Origin: Paraprevotella xylaniphila YIT 11841 | GTDB taxonomy: Bacteria > Bacteroidota > Bacteroidia > Bacteroidales > Bacteroidaceae | Reading direction: 5' to 3' | DNA: 64,000 nucleotides | Assembly (NCBI RefSeq): GCF_000205165.1 | Contig: NZ_GL883886.1 | Location: 118,491-182,490 of the forward strand | Shown here: piece by piece, positions 25,403 through 33,895 of the stretch | Position numbering within the stretch: position 1 is the stretch's first letter | Layout: every line of letters starts with the position of its first letter | Notes under the pieces: model-generated | Told to the model about the DNA's origin: nothing | The model's input: the letters and a program-made list of their open reading frames with translations, nothing else | Database searches by the model: none | Translations under genes and position numbers: made by a program

Positions 25403-26095
25403 TTATTCCGCTTCGGTAGCTTTTCGGAACTGGGCTGCAAGCCATTCCTTTTGTTCGGAAATCGTCATGTGGCTGTTGTCCAGTTCTATGGCGTCGTCGG
25501 CCTTACGGAGCGGACTTACGGTGCGGCTTGTGTCTATCCGGTCGCGTTCTTTCACGTTTTCCAGGATTTCCTCGTAACTGCCTTCTTCCCCTTTGGCCTG
25601 TAATTCGTCATAGCGGCGTCGGGCACGGATTTCGGGAGAGGCGGTCACGAATATTTTGAGTTCGGCATCGGGGAACACCGTCGTGCCGATGTCCCGTCCG
25701 TCCATGACGATACCTTTTTCCCGTCCCATCTGTTGTTGGAGGCTGACCATGGCCTCGCGCACGAAATCGAGTGCAGCCACGATGCTGACTTTGGACGATA
25801 CGGCCAGCGTACGGATGTCGTCTTCCACCAACGCCCCGTCTAGATAGGTTTGCGGCCTTCCTGTCTCGGGATTGAGCTTAAAAGAGATGTTCAGGTGCGG
25901 AAGGGCGGTTTTCAGGTGGTCGGTGTCTACCTCGTCTCCGTGGAATAGCCCATGCCGGAGGCAGTAGAGCGTGACGGCACGGTACATGGCACCGCTGTCA
26001 ATGTAAATATAGCCTATTTCGCGAGCTAAATCTTTGGCCATCGTGCTTTTCCCGCAAGAGGAAAAACCGTCTATGGCAATCGTGATTTTTTTCAT
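25403..26095 (-). CDS. cmk: Cytidylate kinase
   Basis: This 230-residue NMP kinase phosphorylates CMP and dCMP. It has P-loop [16 protein letters not shown] near residue 10, the [11 protein letters not shown] motif near 31, [12 protein letters not shown] near 142 and the RRRYDEL lid region near 165. The ATG at 26095 places the P-loop at the normal distance from the N-terminus; the longer upstream frame to 26257 is rejected. It is likely cotranscribed from porQ upstream (53-base gap) toward ispH. Confidence 0.96.
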   Translation of the reverse strand: MKKITIAIDGFSSCGKSTMAKDLAREIGYIYIDSGAMYRAVTLYCLRHGLFHGDEVDTDHLKTALPHLNISFKLNPETGRPQTYLDGALVEDDIRTLAVSSKVSIVAALDFVREAMVSLQQQMGREKGIVMDGRDIGTTVFPDAELKIFVTASPEIRARRRYDELQAKGEEGSYEEILENVKERDRIDTSRTVSPLRKADDAIELDNSHMTISEQKEWLAAQFRKATEAE

Positions 26096-26148
26096 GTCGT
26101 TCTGTATATTATAATAATGTATAAGCTGAAATGGGGACTTGGCTGTCC

Positions 26149-27123
26149 TTACAGGCGGTAGGACGCGTTGAAGACGAAAGACGGGGCGGACAGGTGGTAC
26201 TGGGCGTATGCCAGTCCGAAACCGAAACGGGAAAGCAGGATGCCCGCACCGGCACAAAGACCGGCGGCGTGGGAAGAGCCTGCCGCCTTCATTTCATTGG
26301 CTTTCCGGAAGTTGTAACCTAAGGACAGGTACATGTAGTCGGTAGGCAGGAAATCCACGCCCGCTGCCAGATGGTTCATAAGCATCTTGCCTGTAGACAA
26401 CTCTTCGCCCGATGCGAAATAGTAATCCTTGTCCCATCGTGTCAGGTCTACGAGGGTGACGGACACGCGGAATGGGGCGTGGTCGAATCCTTTCGTAAAA
26501 CCGATTTGCATGGAAAAGGGCAGTTTTTCGTGGATTTCACCGAATGCTTTTACCTGTCCGCCCAGGTTGCGCGCTACGGCCGACAACGAGAAATCCGTAT
26601 TCTCGTTGTAGTAATTTACGCCCAAGTCTACGGCCAGTGCCACGGATGAGTAGTCGCCGTATTTCGAATAGATGAACTTGCCCGTGGCACCACCGGCCCA
26701 CCGGTCGTTCAGGTTGTAGGCATACATTCCGCTCAAAGCCATGTCCATGGCCGAGAAAGAGCCCACGGTGACGTTGTCGGCCGTGATTTCGTCCATGGTG
26801 CCGTAGTGGGCATATTGTGCCGTGACGCCCATTGTGGAACGTTCTCCCAATATCTTGACAAACGCCGCGCTCCCCACGTTACACCCTTGCAGGTAAGTCA
26901 TGAAGTTGAGATTCAGCGTCTTGTCGCTCACGGAACTGAGCAGTGCGGGGTTGCTGAAGACGAGCGACGCGTCATCCTCTATCAGGGAGATGTTGCGCCC
27001 GCCCAAAGCCGTGGAATGTGCGGACACGGGCATTTCCAAAAAGTTGAACACGGAGTTGCTTTCTTGGGCATGTGACGCGGCGGCAAGCAGGATATATAAT
27101 GCTAAAATAAGCTTTTTCGTCAT
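26149..27123 (-). CDS. porQ: Type IX secretion system outer-membrane protein PorQ
   Basis: This 324-residue protein has a signal peptide (cleavage after HAQ, about residue 20) and a beta-barrel pattern of the PorV/PorQ (FadL-like) group. The hallmark [31 protein letters not shown] lies near residue 33. The C-terminus ends in an aromatic-rich strand (FVFNASYRL), as expected for BAM-dependent insertion. In Porphyromonas gingivalis PorQ is an outer-membrane shuttle component of the T9SS. It is the first gene of a porQ-cmk-ispH run. Confidence 0.88.
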   Translation of the reverse strand: MTKKLILALYILLAAASHAQESNSVFNFLEMPVSAHSTALGGRNISLIEDDASLVFSNPALLSSVSDKTLNLNFMTYLQGCNVGSAAFVKILGERSTMGVTAQYAHYGTMDEITADNVTVGSFSAMDMALSGMYAYNLNDRWAGGATGKFIYSKYGDYSSVALAVDLGVNYYNENTDFSLSAVARNLGGQVKAFGEIHEKLPFSMQIGFTKGFDHAPFRVSVTLVDLTRWDKDYYFASGEELSTGKMLMNHLAAGVDFLPTDYMYLSLGYNFRKANEMKAAGSSHAAGLCAGAGILLSRFGFGLAYAQYHLSAPSFVFNASYRL

Positions 27124-27142
27124 CTGGAATGAATTTTGTGGC

Positions 27143-27150
27143 CAAAGATA
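27143..27150 (-). promoter_or_regulatory. Candidate -7 element for porQ
   Basis: TATCTTTG on the minus strand lies 19 bases before the porQ ATG. No TTTG is seen at the expected -33 position. Confidence 0.5.
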
Positions 27151-27314
27151 CGGATTTTCTGAAATATCTGATTATATTTGCGCAATAATTCCGTATGGGG
27201 ATACCGTTATGCAGATATAACGTGGAAAAGTCCGATTTAGGGTGTAGAACGAAAAAAAATGTGAGATTGGAAAAAAAATGGGGTGAAGCGCATGAGTATA
27301 TAAAAAAAATGTGC

Positions 27315-27322
27315 TACTTTTG
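27315..27322 (+). promoter_or_regulatory. Candidate -7 element for the tonB gene
   Basis: TACTTTTG fits TAnnTTTG and lies 37 bases before the tonB ATG. The upstream region is A-rich with no clear TTTG at -33. Confidence 0.5.
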
Positions 27323-27359
27323 CCCTTGCATGAAGAATACGTAAAAAGCTAAATATAAT

Positions 27360-28070
27360 ATGGAAATTAAAAAATCATTGAGCGCGGATCTCGAAGGCAA
27401 GAAAGGCACCGGATTACTGATGGGCTTTGTCTTGGCTCTTTCGGCCATGTTTGTCGCATTCGAGTGGACACAGCATGACAAGAAGGTTATTGAAACGGAA
27501 CCTGTATTCACGGCGGCGATTGAGGAGGACATGATTCCCATCACGCAGCAGCCCGAAGTGGTGGCGCCCCCCCCGGCTGCGGCCCCGAAAATTGCTGAAA
27601 TCATCAATATCGTGGACAACGAAACGGAATTGGTGGAGGAGGAAGTGGAAACTTCCGAGGAAGTGAACCAAGCCATTGTGACGACTCCGGGTACGGGTAC
27701 AACGGCCGTGGCTACGGGACCGGTAGGCCCTGTGGTGGAAGAAGTGGACGAAAACCAGATTTATGACATCGTGGAGGAGAATCCTCGTTTCCCCGGTGGT
27801 GAAGAAGCTTGTATGAAGTGGTTGTCCGACAACATCAAGTATCCCCCTATTTGTGTGGAGCAAGGTATTCAGGGACGTGTATACGCTCAGTTCGTGGTGA
27901 ACAAGGACGGTTCCATTGTGGATATCAAGATTGTGCGCAGTCCGGATCCTTATCTGTCAAAGGAAGCAGAACGCGTGTTGAAGATGATGCCGAAGTGGAG
28001 TCCTGGTAAGCAGAGAGGTAAACCGGTGCGTGTGAAATTCTCATTGCCGGTGATGTTCAGATTGCAATAA
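27360..28070 (+). CDS. tonB: TonB family energy transducer
   Basis: This 236-residue protein has a cytoplasmic start, one membrane span (GLLMGFVLALSAMFVAFEW, about residues 20-38), a Pro/Glu-rich periplasmic linker (VAPPPAAAPK and acidic stretch) and a C-terminal TonB domain of about 85 residues (GGEEACMKWLSDNIKYPP through VKFSLPVMFRL). It couples the proton motive force from ExbB/ExbD to outer-membrane receptors. The exbB-exbD-exbD block is 2.1 kb downstream on the same strand. A broken paralogue of its C-terminal domain is at 37704-38059. A terminator follows 18 bases after the stop. Confidence 0.92.
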   Translation: MEIKKSLSADLEGKKGTGLLMGFVLALSAMFVAFEWTQHDKKVIETEPVFTAAIEEDMIPITQQPEVVAPPPAAAPKIAEIINIVDNETELVEEEVETSEEVNQAIVTTPGTGTTAVATGPVGPVVEEVDENQIYDIVEENPRFPGGEEACMKWLSDNIKYPPICVEQGIQGRVYAQFVVNKDGSIVDIKIVRSPDPYLSKEAERVLKMMPKWSPGKQRGKPVRVKFSLPVMFRLQ

Positions 28071-28088
28071 TATAAGATGTATAATATT

Positions 28089-28117
28089 AAGGAGGCTGCT
28101 CACGGCAGCCTCCTTTT
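28089..28117 (+). terminator. Terminator after tonB
   Basis: AAGGAGGCTGC pairs with GCAGCCTCCTT around a 5-base loop and is followed by T. Confidence 0.85.
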
Positions 28118-28133
28118 GTGAGAAACATAGCCT

Positions 28134-29117
28134 ATGTATAATTGGAAAGAAGTTTTAGACTACATTAACGGCGAGATAGCCGGAATGTCTTTCGAGCGTC
28201 AGCCTGCAGAACTCTACGAACCGATTCGTTACGTCCTTTCGATGGGAGGAAAACGCATCCGGCCGGTATTGATGCTGATGGCTTATAACCTGTATAAGGA
28301 AAAGGTTGAGGAAATCGGTTTCCAAGCCGTGGCCATCGAAATTTATCATAATTATACGTTGCTGCACGATGATTTGATGGATAGGGCCGATATGCGGCGG
28401 GGCATGGCTACCGTGCATAAGAAATGGGATGACAATGCCGCGATATTGAGCGGGGACTCCATGTTGGTCATGGCTTACCGCTACATGCAGCAGGGGTGTC
28501 CGGCTGAACATCTGGGAGACGTTATGAGTTTGTTTACGGAAACTGCCCTCGAAATCGGAGAAGGGCAGCAATACGATATGGAATTTGAGGCTCGTGCGGA
28601 TGTCAGCGAAGAGGAATATATAGAAATGATTCGCTTGAAAACGTCCGTGTTGTTGGCTTGTGCGCTGAAAATCGGTGCATGGTTGGGGGGCGCTCCCCGG
28701 CAGGATGCGGAACTCCTTTATCGTTTCGGCGAGAACCTCGGCCTGGCTTTCCAGTTGCAGGACGATTATTTGGACGTATATGGTGACCCGGCGGTTTTCG
28801 GTAAGAAAATAGGAGGGGATATCCTGTGTAACAAGAAGACCTATATGCTGATTAACGCGTTGGGACGTGCTTTGCCTGCCGACCGGGAACGGTTGGAACA
28901 GTGGCTGAAGAAAGAGGAAGGAACTTATGTCCCGGAAGAAAAGATAGCCGCAGTGACAGCATTGTATAACAAGATGGGTATCCGTGCCTTGTGTGACGAG
29001 AAAATCCGTTTTTATTATGAACGGGCCCGTGAAATTCTGGACAAGGTAAATTTACCCGAGGAGCGGAAGGAACCTTTGTGGGAGATGGCGCAAAGTTTGT
29101 TGAATCGGAAGTCTTGA
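28134..29117 (+). CDS. Polyprenyl (farnesyl/geranylgeranyl-type) diphosphate synthase
   Basis: This 327-residue trans-prenyltransferase condenses IPP with allylic diphosphates. The first Asp-rich motif is DDLMDRADMRRG (near residue 80) and the second is QLQDDYLDVYGD (near residue 215). The N-terminal GGKRIRPVL motif binds diphosphate. A Tyr five residues before the first motif (NYTLLHDD) suggests a short product, C15 or C20, but this is inference. The IPP it uses would come from the MEP pathway that includes ispH at 24.3 kb. tatD starts 19 bases downstream, so they likely share a transcript. Confidence 0.92.
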   Translation: MYNWKEVLDYINGEIAGMSFERQPAELYEPIRYVLSMGGKRIRPVLMLMAYNLYKEKVEEIGFQAVAIEIYHNYTLLHDDLMDRADMRRGMATVHKKWDDNAAILSGDSMLVMAYRYMQQGCPAEHLGDVMSLFTETALEIGEGQQYDMEFEARADVSEEEYIEMIRLKTSVLLACALKIGAWLGGAPRQDAELLYRFGENLGLAFQLQDDYLDVYGDPAVFGKKIGGDILCNKKTYMLINALGRALPADRERLEQWLKKEEGTYVPEEKIAAVTALYNKMGIRALCDEKIRFYYERAREILDKVNLPEERKEPLWEMAQSLLNRKS

Positions 29118-29136
29118 AGGAGCGGGGAAGTCGGTG

Positions 29137-29919
29137 ATGAGAATAATTGATACGCATGCCCATTTGTTTGACGAGGTTTTTGCCGGAGATTTGGAGGAGG
29201 TGGTTTCCCGTGCCTTGCAGAACGATGTGGAAAAGGTGTTTCTCCCCAACATAGACGAGTCGACGATTCCTGCCATGTTGGACTTGTGCACGGGGCATCC
29301 GGGCTTTTTTTATCCGATGTTGGGGCTTCACCCCACGGAAGTGAGGGCAGATTATCGCGAGGTGCTCGGGCGTATGGAGGCACTGCTGCAAGCCGGCCAT
29401 CCTTTTATAGGTATCGGCGAAGTGGGATTGGACTATTATTGGGATAGTACTTATTATAAGGAACAACAAGAAGCATTCCGTTGTCAAGTGGAGTGGTCGT
29501 TAGCCTACGGGCTACCTTTGATGATTCATTCCCGTTCGGCACAAAAAGAACTGGTGGACGTGCTCGCTCCTTTTCGTACGAGAGGGGTTGGGGGAGTTTT
29601 CCATAGCTTTGGCGGCACGGCGGAAGAGGCGCGGGAGTTGCTTTCATTCGAAGGATTCATGATAGGTATCAATGGTGTGCTGACTTTTAAAAAATCCGCC
29701 TTGCCGGAAGTGTTGCGGCAGATACCAATAGAACGGGTGGTGTTGGAAACCGATGCTCCTTATCTGTCGCCGGTTCCTCGCCGGGGCAAAAGGAACGAAA
29801 GCGCATATATCCGGCACACGTTGGTGAAAGTGGCGGAAGTTTACGGTTTGCCGGTGGAAACGGTTGCCGGACAAACGTACGAAAATGCGTTGAAAATTTA
29901 TTCAGGCGCCCGTAAATGA
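29137..29919 (+). CDS. tatD: TatD family metal-dependent hydrolase/DNase
   Basis: This 260-residue TIM-barrel hydrolase has the metal-binding IDTHAHLFDE at the N-terminus, IGEVGLDYYWD near residue 92, IHSR near 130, VFHSFGG near 155 and ETDAPYLSPVP near 205. TatD/YcfH proteins are 3'-5' exonucleases or D-aminoacyl-tRNA-type hydrolases. The ATG at 29137 is preferred over an overlapping GTG at 29134. An AAGGAG sequence lies a little upstream. Confidence 0.93.
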   Translation: MRIIDTHAHLFDEVFAGDLEEVVSRALQNDVEKVFLPNIDESTIPAMLDLCTGHPGFFYPMLGLHPTEVRADYREVLGRMEALLQAGHPFIGIGEVGLDYYWDSTYYKEQQEAFRCQVEWSLAYGLPLMIHSRSAQKELVDVLAPFRTRGVGGVFHSFGGTAEEARELLSFEGFMIGINGVLTFKKSALPEVLRQIPIERVVLETDAPYLSPVPRRGKRNESAYIRHTLVKVAEVYGLPVETVAGQTYENALKIYSGARK

Positions 29920-30068
29920 AGCCGTCGAAAGGTTAAAATTAAACTTTTTGTAGGATGAGACGAACTTTTTGGGCTGAGTATGGTGGTAGTCCGGAAAAAA
30001 AAGAATATTTTTGTACTCGAAAACGGAGGCATATCGTTTTTTTTTGTAACTTGCGCCCGTTTTGAGAA

Positions 30069-30156
30069 GGAGAGATGCTCGAGTGGCTGAAGAGGCACGC
30101 CTGGAAAGCGTGTATACGCCTAAAGCGTATCGGGGGTTCGAATCCCCCTCTCTCCG
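30069..30156 (+). tRNA. tRNA-Ser (anticodon GGA)
   Basis: An 88-base type II tRNA. The acceptor GGAGAGA (30069-30075) pairs with TCTCTCC (30149-30155), with discriminator G at 30156 and no encoded CCA. The anticodon loop CTGGAAA between CACGC and GCGTG gives GGA, reading UCC/UCU. There is a long variable arm (TATACGCC, AAAGCGTAT) as in all tRNA-Ser, and the T arm is GGGGGTTCGAATCCCCC. There is no visible terminator before exbB, 60 bases downstream. Confidence 0.98.
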
Positions 30157-30215
30157 CTAAACATAAACGAGGAAATAATAATAATTAATATTAATCTTAA
30201 AAAATTAGACACACA

Positions 30216-31064
30216 ATGAAAAAGTTATTTGCAATTATTGCGATGTTTGGAGTTTTTGCATTCGGTGCGACTCAGGCCATGATGGCACAGACTGACGAGG
30301 CCGCTGCTGCGGAATCGGATTCGGCTGCCACTATGGTAGACAGTGCGGCTGTAGACTCGGCTGCTGTAGATACGGCGGCTGTTGAGGCAATGGATGCTAC
30401 GGAAGAAACCGTTGCACCGGTAGAAGAAGAAAGCTTCCACAAGGAATTGAAGACGAAGTTTATCGAAGGTGATGCTGGCTTCATGTCATTGGTTGCTATA
30501 GCCTTGGTGTTCGGTTTGGCTTTCTGCATCGAACGTATTATTTACTTGAGCTTGGCTGAAATCGATTCTAAGAAATTGATGGCTCAGATTGAGGAAAGAC
30601 TGAATGCAGGTGATGTTGAAGGTGCAAAGACGATTTGCCGTAACACTCGCGGTCCTATTGCTTCTATCTGCTACCAGGGCTTAATGCGTTTCGATGACGG
30701 TGTGGAGGATGTAGAGCGTTCTATTACGGCATACGGTGCCGTGCAGGCCGGTTATTTGGAAAAAGGATGTTCTTGGATTACCTTGTTTATTGCAATGGCA
30801 CCGTCACTCGGGTTCTTGGGTACTGTGATTGGTATGGTGATGGCCTTCGACCAGATTCAGGCTGCAGGTGATATTTCCCCGACAGTCGTTGCAGGTGGTA
30901 TGAAAGTGGCCTTGATCACAACTATCTTCGGTATTATTGTTGCATTGGTATTGCAGGTATTCTATAACTATATCCTTTCCAAAATTGAGGAAATCACTTC
31001 TAACATGGAAGAAGCTACTATTTCTTTGCTTGACATGTGCATGAAGTATAACTTGAAAAAATAA
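30216..31064 (+). CDS. exbB: ExbB/MotA/TolQ family proton channel protein with periplasmic-type N-terminal extension
   Basis: This 282-residue protein begins with a signal-like segment (MKKLFAIIAMFGVFAFGA). A repetitive Ala/Asp/Ser/Val tract follows (DSAAVDSAAVDTAAVEA, about residues 42-60). Then comes the ExbB core with three membrane spans: SLVAIALVFGLAFCIERI near 90, WITLFIAMAPSLGFLGTVIGMV near 190 and ALITTIFGIIVALVLQV near 235. It forms the proton channel that drives TonB. The next three genes (membrane protein, exbD, exbD) are tightly packed behind it, and tRNA-Ser is directly upstream. Confidence 0.92.
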   Translation: MKKLFAIIAMFGVFAFGATQAMMAQTDEAAAAESDSAATMVDSAAVDSAAVDTAAVEAMDATEETVAPVEEESFHKELKTKFIEGDAGFMSLVAIALVFGLAFCIERIIYLSLAEIDSKKLMAQIEERLNAGDVEGAKTICRNTRGPIASICYQGLMRFDDGVEDVERSITAYGAVQAGYLEKGCSWITLFIAMAPSLGFLGTVIGMVMAFDQIQAAGDISPTVVAGGMKVALITTIFGIIVALVLQVFYNYILSKIEEITSNMEEATISLLDMCMKYNLKK

Positions 31065-31072
31065 TTAGCAAT

Positions 31073-31558
31073 ATGGCAGCAAAGAAATATATGACGTCAT
31101 ATTATGTCCTGTATGCTTGCTTTGCAATCATCGTATTGTTTTTTGCGGCATTCTTCGGATATGGATATGATAATCCCGTAGGAGATTATAACGCTCCTGT
31201 TTGTACGGAAGGATTGATGTGGTTGATGTACGGCATGTTCGCTGTGACGTGTTTGTTAGCTCTTTGGAGTGTCATCCGCGGTGTTAAAATTTCCATGGGC
31301 TCTAAGGGTGGAGATATTAGCGGTGTGCCGGGTGCTAAAATCAGTGCTGTGTCTTTTGCGATTTTGGTACTTTCTTTGGTTATCGGTTGGGTGCTCGGAA
31401 TGGGCGAAACTGAATTTACAGCGGCTGATGGAACCGTGACTTCAGCGACAATGGTAACAGTAACCGATATGTTTATGGTTTCCATTTATATCATGTTGTT
31501 ATTGACTACTGTAGCTGTGGTTTTCAACATGTCCGGTATAATGAAGAGAAAGAAATAA
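31073..31558 (+). CDS. Small membrane protein between exbB and exbD, function unknown
   Basis: This 161-residue protein has four predicted membrane segments (about residues 8-24, 44-64, 87-107 and 128-150) and a short basic tail KRKK. I do not recognise a family motif. It starts 8 bases after exbB and 24 bases before exbD, so it is probably a structural or regulatory companion of the Ton/Tol-type motor. This is inferred from context only. Confidence 0.75.
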   Translation: MAAKKYMTSYYVLYACFAIIVLFFAAFFGYGYDNPVGDYNAPVCTEGLMWLMYGMFAVTCLLALWSVIRGVKISMGSKGGDISGVPGAKISAVSFAILVLSLVIGWVLGMGETEFTAADGTVTSATMVTVTDMFMVSIYIMLLLTTVAVVFNMSGIMKRKK

Positions 31559-31582
31559 GAAAAACGTCTAAAACGATAAGGA

Positions 31583-32173
31583 ATGGCAAGAAAAAAAAGA
31601 AAAGTACCCGGACTGAACGCCAGTTCAACAGCGGATATTTCTTTCATATTGCTGATCTTCTTCCTCGTAACGACTTCAATGGATACGGATTCGGGATTGG
31701 CAAGACGTTTGCCGCCCCCTCCTGAAGATGAACAAGACGAGGCGCAGATAGACGTGAAAGAGAGAAATGTGTTGATGGTCAAGGTCAATGCTGCCGGGCA
31801 GTTAATGTGCGGGGGTGATTTCATTGAGATTACACAGCTGTGTGATAAAGTGAAAGAATTCGTCAAGAATGAAAACAACAGTGCGACGATGCCAGAGAAG
31901 CACGCCAAGAATATTCCTTTGTTGGGGGTATGCGCTGTGACAGACAAGCATGTGATTTCAGTGCAGACAGACCGTGGTACGAGCTATAATGTGTATTTCC
32001 AAGTGCAGAATGAATTGGTACGAGCTTATAATGAGTTGCGTGATGAGTTGAGCAAAGCTAAGTTCGGAAGAGTTTACAGTGCTTTGGATGATGAGCATCA
32101 AGCTGCAATTCGTGAGTATTATCCGCAGAAGATTTCTGAGGCAGAACCTAAAAATTATGGAGGAAATGACTGA
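31583..32173 (+). CDS. exbD: ExbD/TolR family biopolymer transport protein (first copy)
   Basis: This 196-residue protein has one membrane span near the N-terminus, LNASSTADISFILLIFFLVTT, containing the proton-carrying Asp (about residue 18). A Pro-rich stretch (RRLPPPPEDEQDE) and a periplasmic domain follow. The stator unit ExbB5-ExbD2 energises TonB. The stop overlaps the start of the second exbD by one base (TGATG), showing translational coupling. Two ExbD paralogues in series are common in Bacteroidetes and may form heterodimers (inference). Confidence 0.92.
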   Translation: MARKKRKVPGLNASSTADISFILLIFFLVTTSMDTDSGLARRLPPPPEDEQDEAQIDVKERNVLMVKVNAAGQLMCGGDFIEITQLCDKVKEFVKNENNSATMPEKHAKNIPLLGVCAVTDKHVISVQTDRGTSYNVYFQVQNELVRAYNELRDELSKAKFGRVYSALDDEHQAAIREYYPQKISEAEPKNYGGND

Positions 32174-32631
32174 TGGGAAGATTTAGCAGAGGTGGAAGCC
32201 GTGAGATGCCAGAATTGAATACTTCATCGCTTCCAGACTTGATTTTTACAATCTTGTTCTTCTTCATGATTGTTACCACCATGCGCGAAGTGACTTTGAA
32301 AGTGAAGTTTACGGTGCCTACTGGTACGGAACTGGAGAAATTGGAAAAGAAGTCTGCTGTGTCCTTTATTTATGTAGGACCACCAACCGACCAGTTGCGC
32401 GCAGCTATGGGTTCAGGTACGCGTATCCAATTGAATGATCGTTTTGCAGAACCTGCAGAAGTCATGGATTTTATTGCGGAGGAACGTACAAGAATGACAG
32501 ACCAAGCAGCCCAAGTGGTCTCCATGAAAGTGGATCAGCGTACACAGATGGGTATTATAACAGACATCAAGCAGGTGCTGAGAAAATCGTGGGCCTTAAA
32601 AATCAATTATTCTGCAGCAAAGCGAAATTGA
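32173..32631 (+). CDS. exbD: ExbD/TolR family biopolymer transport protein (second copy)
   Basis: This 152-residue protein has the ExbD membrane segment LNTSSLPDLIFTILFFFMIVTTM, with the conserved Asp near residue 18, and a periplasmic domain. It is shorter than the first copy and lacks the Pro-rich linker. It ends the exb operon and is followed by a strong terminator 16 bases on. Confidence 0.92.
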   Translation: MGRFSRGGSREMPELNTSSLPDLIFTILFFFMIVTTMREVTLKVKFTVPTGTELEKLEKKSAVSFIYVGPPTDQLRAAMGSGTRIQLNDRFAEPAEVMDFIAEERTRMTDQAAQVVSMKVDQRTQMGIITDIKQVLRKSWALKINYSAAKRN

Positions 32632-32646
32632 TAGAAGGATATTATT

Positions 32647-32686
32647 AAAAAACGGTATTTTCATTATGAAAATACCGTTTTTTTTA
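32647..32686 (+). terminator. Terminator of the exb operon
   Basis: A 16-bp perfect stem (32647-32662 with 32668-32683) with loop ATTAT is followed by a T-run. Confidence 0.95.
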
Positions 32687-32717
32687 TGGATTTATACCAA
32701 GGTCTTTGTTTTTTCTT

Positions 32718-32725
32718 TATTTTTG
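32718..32725 (+). promoter_or_regulatory. Candidate -7 element of the Lrp-type regulator
   Basis: TATTTTTG fits TAnnTTTG and lies 21 bases before the ATG. The -33 position has no TTTG. Confidence 0.5.
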
Positions 32726-32746
32726 CAATAAATAAACGAATAGATT

Positions 32747-33265
32747 ATGGGGATTGCTAATTTGGATGCTCTTGACGAGCAGATTCTAAAGTTAATTGCT
32801 GACAACGCACGTATTCCTTTTTTGGAAGTGGCCCGTGCTTGTCACGTGTCTGGTGCAGCGATTCATCAGCGCATACAGAAGTTGACTCGCTTAGGAGTCT
32901 TGAAAGGTTCACAATACGTGTTGGATCCGGAAAGGATCGGTTACGAGACTTGTGCCTATGTGGGGCTTTTTCTGAAAGATCCTTCGGATTTCGACCGGGT
33001 GGTTGCGGAATTGTGGAATATTCCGGAAGTGGTTGAATGCCATTATACGACAGGCGATTATGACATGTTTATCAAAATCTATGCCCGGAACAACCATCAC
33101 ATGTTGAGTATCATCCATGATAAGTTACAGCCTTTAGGCTTGCAACGTTCTGAAACCATTATTTCTTTTCATGAGGCAATTAACCGGCAGATGCCGATTC
33201 CTGAAATAAAGCACAAGAAGGGCGGCACGGAGAATATGGATGTGGAAGTAGAGGAAGAAGAATAA
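32747..33265 (+). CDS. Lrp/AsnC family transcriptional regulator
   Basis: This 172-residue protein has an N-terminal winged helix-turn-helix (LDALDEQILKLIADNARIPF, then EVARACHVSGAAIHQRIQKL) and a C-terminal RAM/ACT-like effector domain (VVECHYTTGDYDMFIKIYAR). Members sense amino acids or related small molecules and form octamers. The tail after residue 155 is acidic and unusual for the family. It has its own promoter and terminator, so it is monocistronic. Targets are not deducible here. Confidence 0.93.
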   Translation: MGIANLDALDEQILKLIADNARIPFLEVARACHVSGAAIHQRIQKLTRLGVLKGSQYVLDPERIGYETCAYVGLFLKDPSDFDRVVAELWNIPEVVECHYTTGDYDMFIKIYARNNHHMLSIIHDKLQPLGLQRSETIISFHEAINRQMPIPEIKHKKGGTENMDVEVEEEE

Positions 33266-33277
33266 TTGGGAGAAAAG

Positions 33278-33322
33278 AAAAAGAGGTGGTCTCGTCAGGA
33301 AGGCGGACAACCTCTTTTTTTC
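33278..33322. terminator. Terminator between the Lrp-type gene and folA
   Basis: AAAAAGAGGT (33278-33287) pairs with ACCTCTTTTT (33310-33319) and is followed by T. A-rich flanks make it plausible on both strands for the convergent genes. Confidence 0.8.
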
Positions 33323-33379
33323 TTTTTAAGTCTTGTATTCTATACGGTTCTTCGTTTGAGACGGAATTTCTTCTGGGTA

Positions 33380-33877
33380 TCAATGGCGGCTCTTTCTCTG
33401 ATAATCTTTGAAGGAGAAAGGATATTGATGTTTCTCGTCCCTATTATGTCGAGAACTTTGTATGAGTTCCCATGGCCGGATGTCGAAAGGGGGGAAGAAA
33501 GCATCCGCTTCTTGGGGCGTGTCTTCTATTTCCGTGAGATATATTTTCTGGGCGAGTGGCAGGGCCTCTTGATACACGCTTTCACCGCCGATGATGAATA
33601 TCTCTTCTTCTTCCTTACAATGTGACAGGGCCTCTTGTAAGCTACTGAATGTTTCCGCACCGGGGAAGACGGCAGCTTTGTTTCTGCTCAGCACGATATT
33701 ACGCCGGTTGGGCAACGCTCCTTTGGGAAAGGATTCAAACGTCTTGCGCCCCATGATGATGGTATGTCCGGTGGTGAGTGCCTTGAATCGCTTCAGGTCG
33801 TCGGGAAGCCGGTACAGCAAGTGGTTTTCAAAACCGATGGCACGGTTGCGTGCAATAGCTACGATAATGGATATCAT
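33380..33877 (-). CDS. folA: Dihydrofolate reductase
   Basis: This 165-residue enzyme reduces dihydrofolate to tetrahydrofolate with NADPH. Motifs: MISIIVAIARNRAIGFENHLLYRLPDDL at the N-terminus (Trp of the usual LPW is replaced by Tyr), GHTIIMGRKTFESF near residue 38, IFIIGGESVYQEAL near residue 93 and the C-terminal beta strands. It lies 18 bases behind thyA on the same strand, matching its job of recycling the dihydrofolate that thymidylate synthase makes. Confidence 0.95.
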   Translation of the reverse strand: MISIIVAIARNRAIGFENHLLYRLPDDLKRFKALTTGHTIIMGRKTFESFPKGALPNRRNIVLSRNKAAVFPGAETFSSLQEALSHCKEEEEIFIIGGESVYQEALPLAQKIYLTEIEDTPQEADAFFPPFDIRPWELIQSSRHNRDEKHQYPFSFKDYQRKSRH

Positions 33878-33895
33878 GTCGGGATGGTTAGAGGG

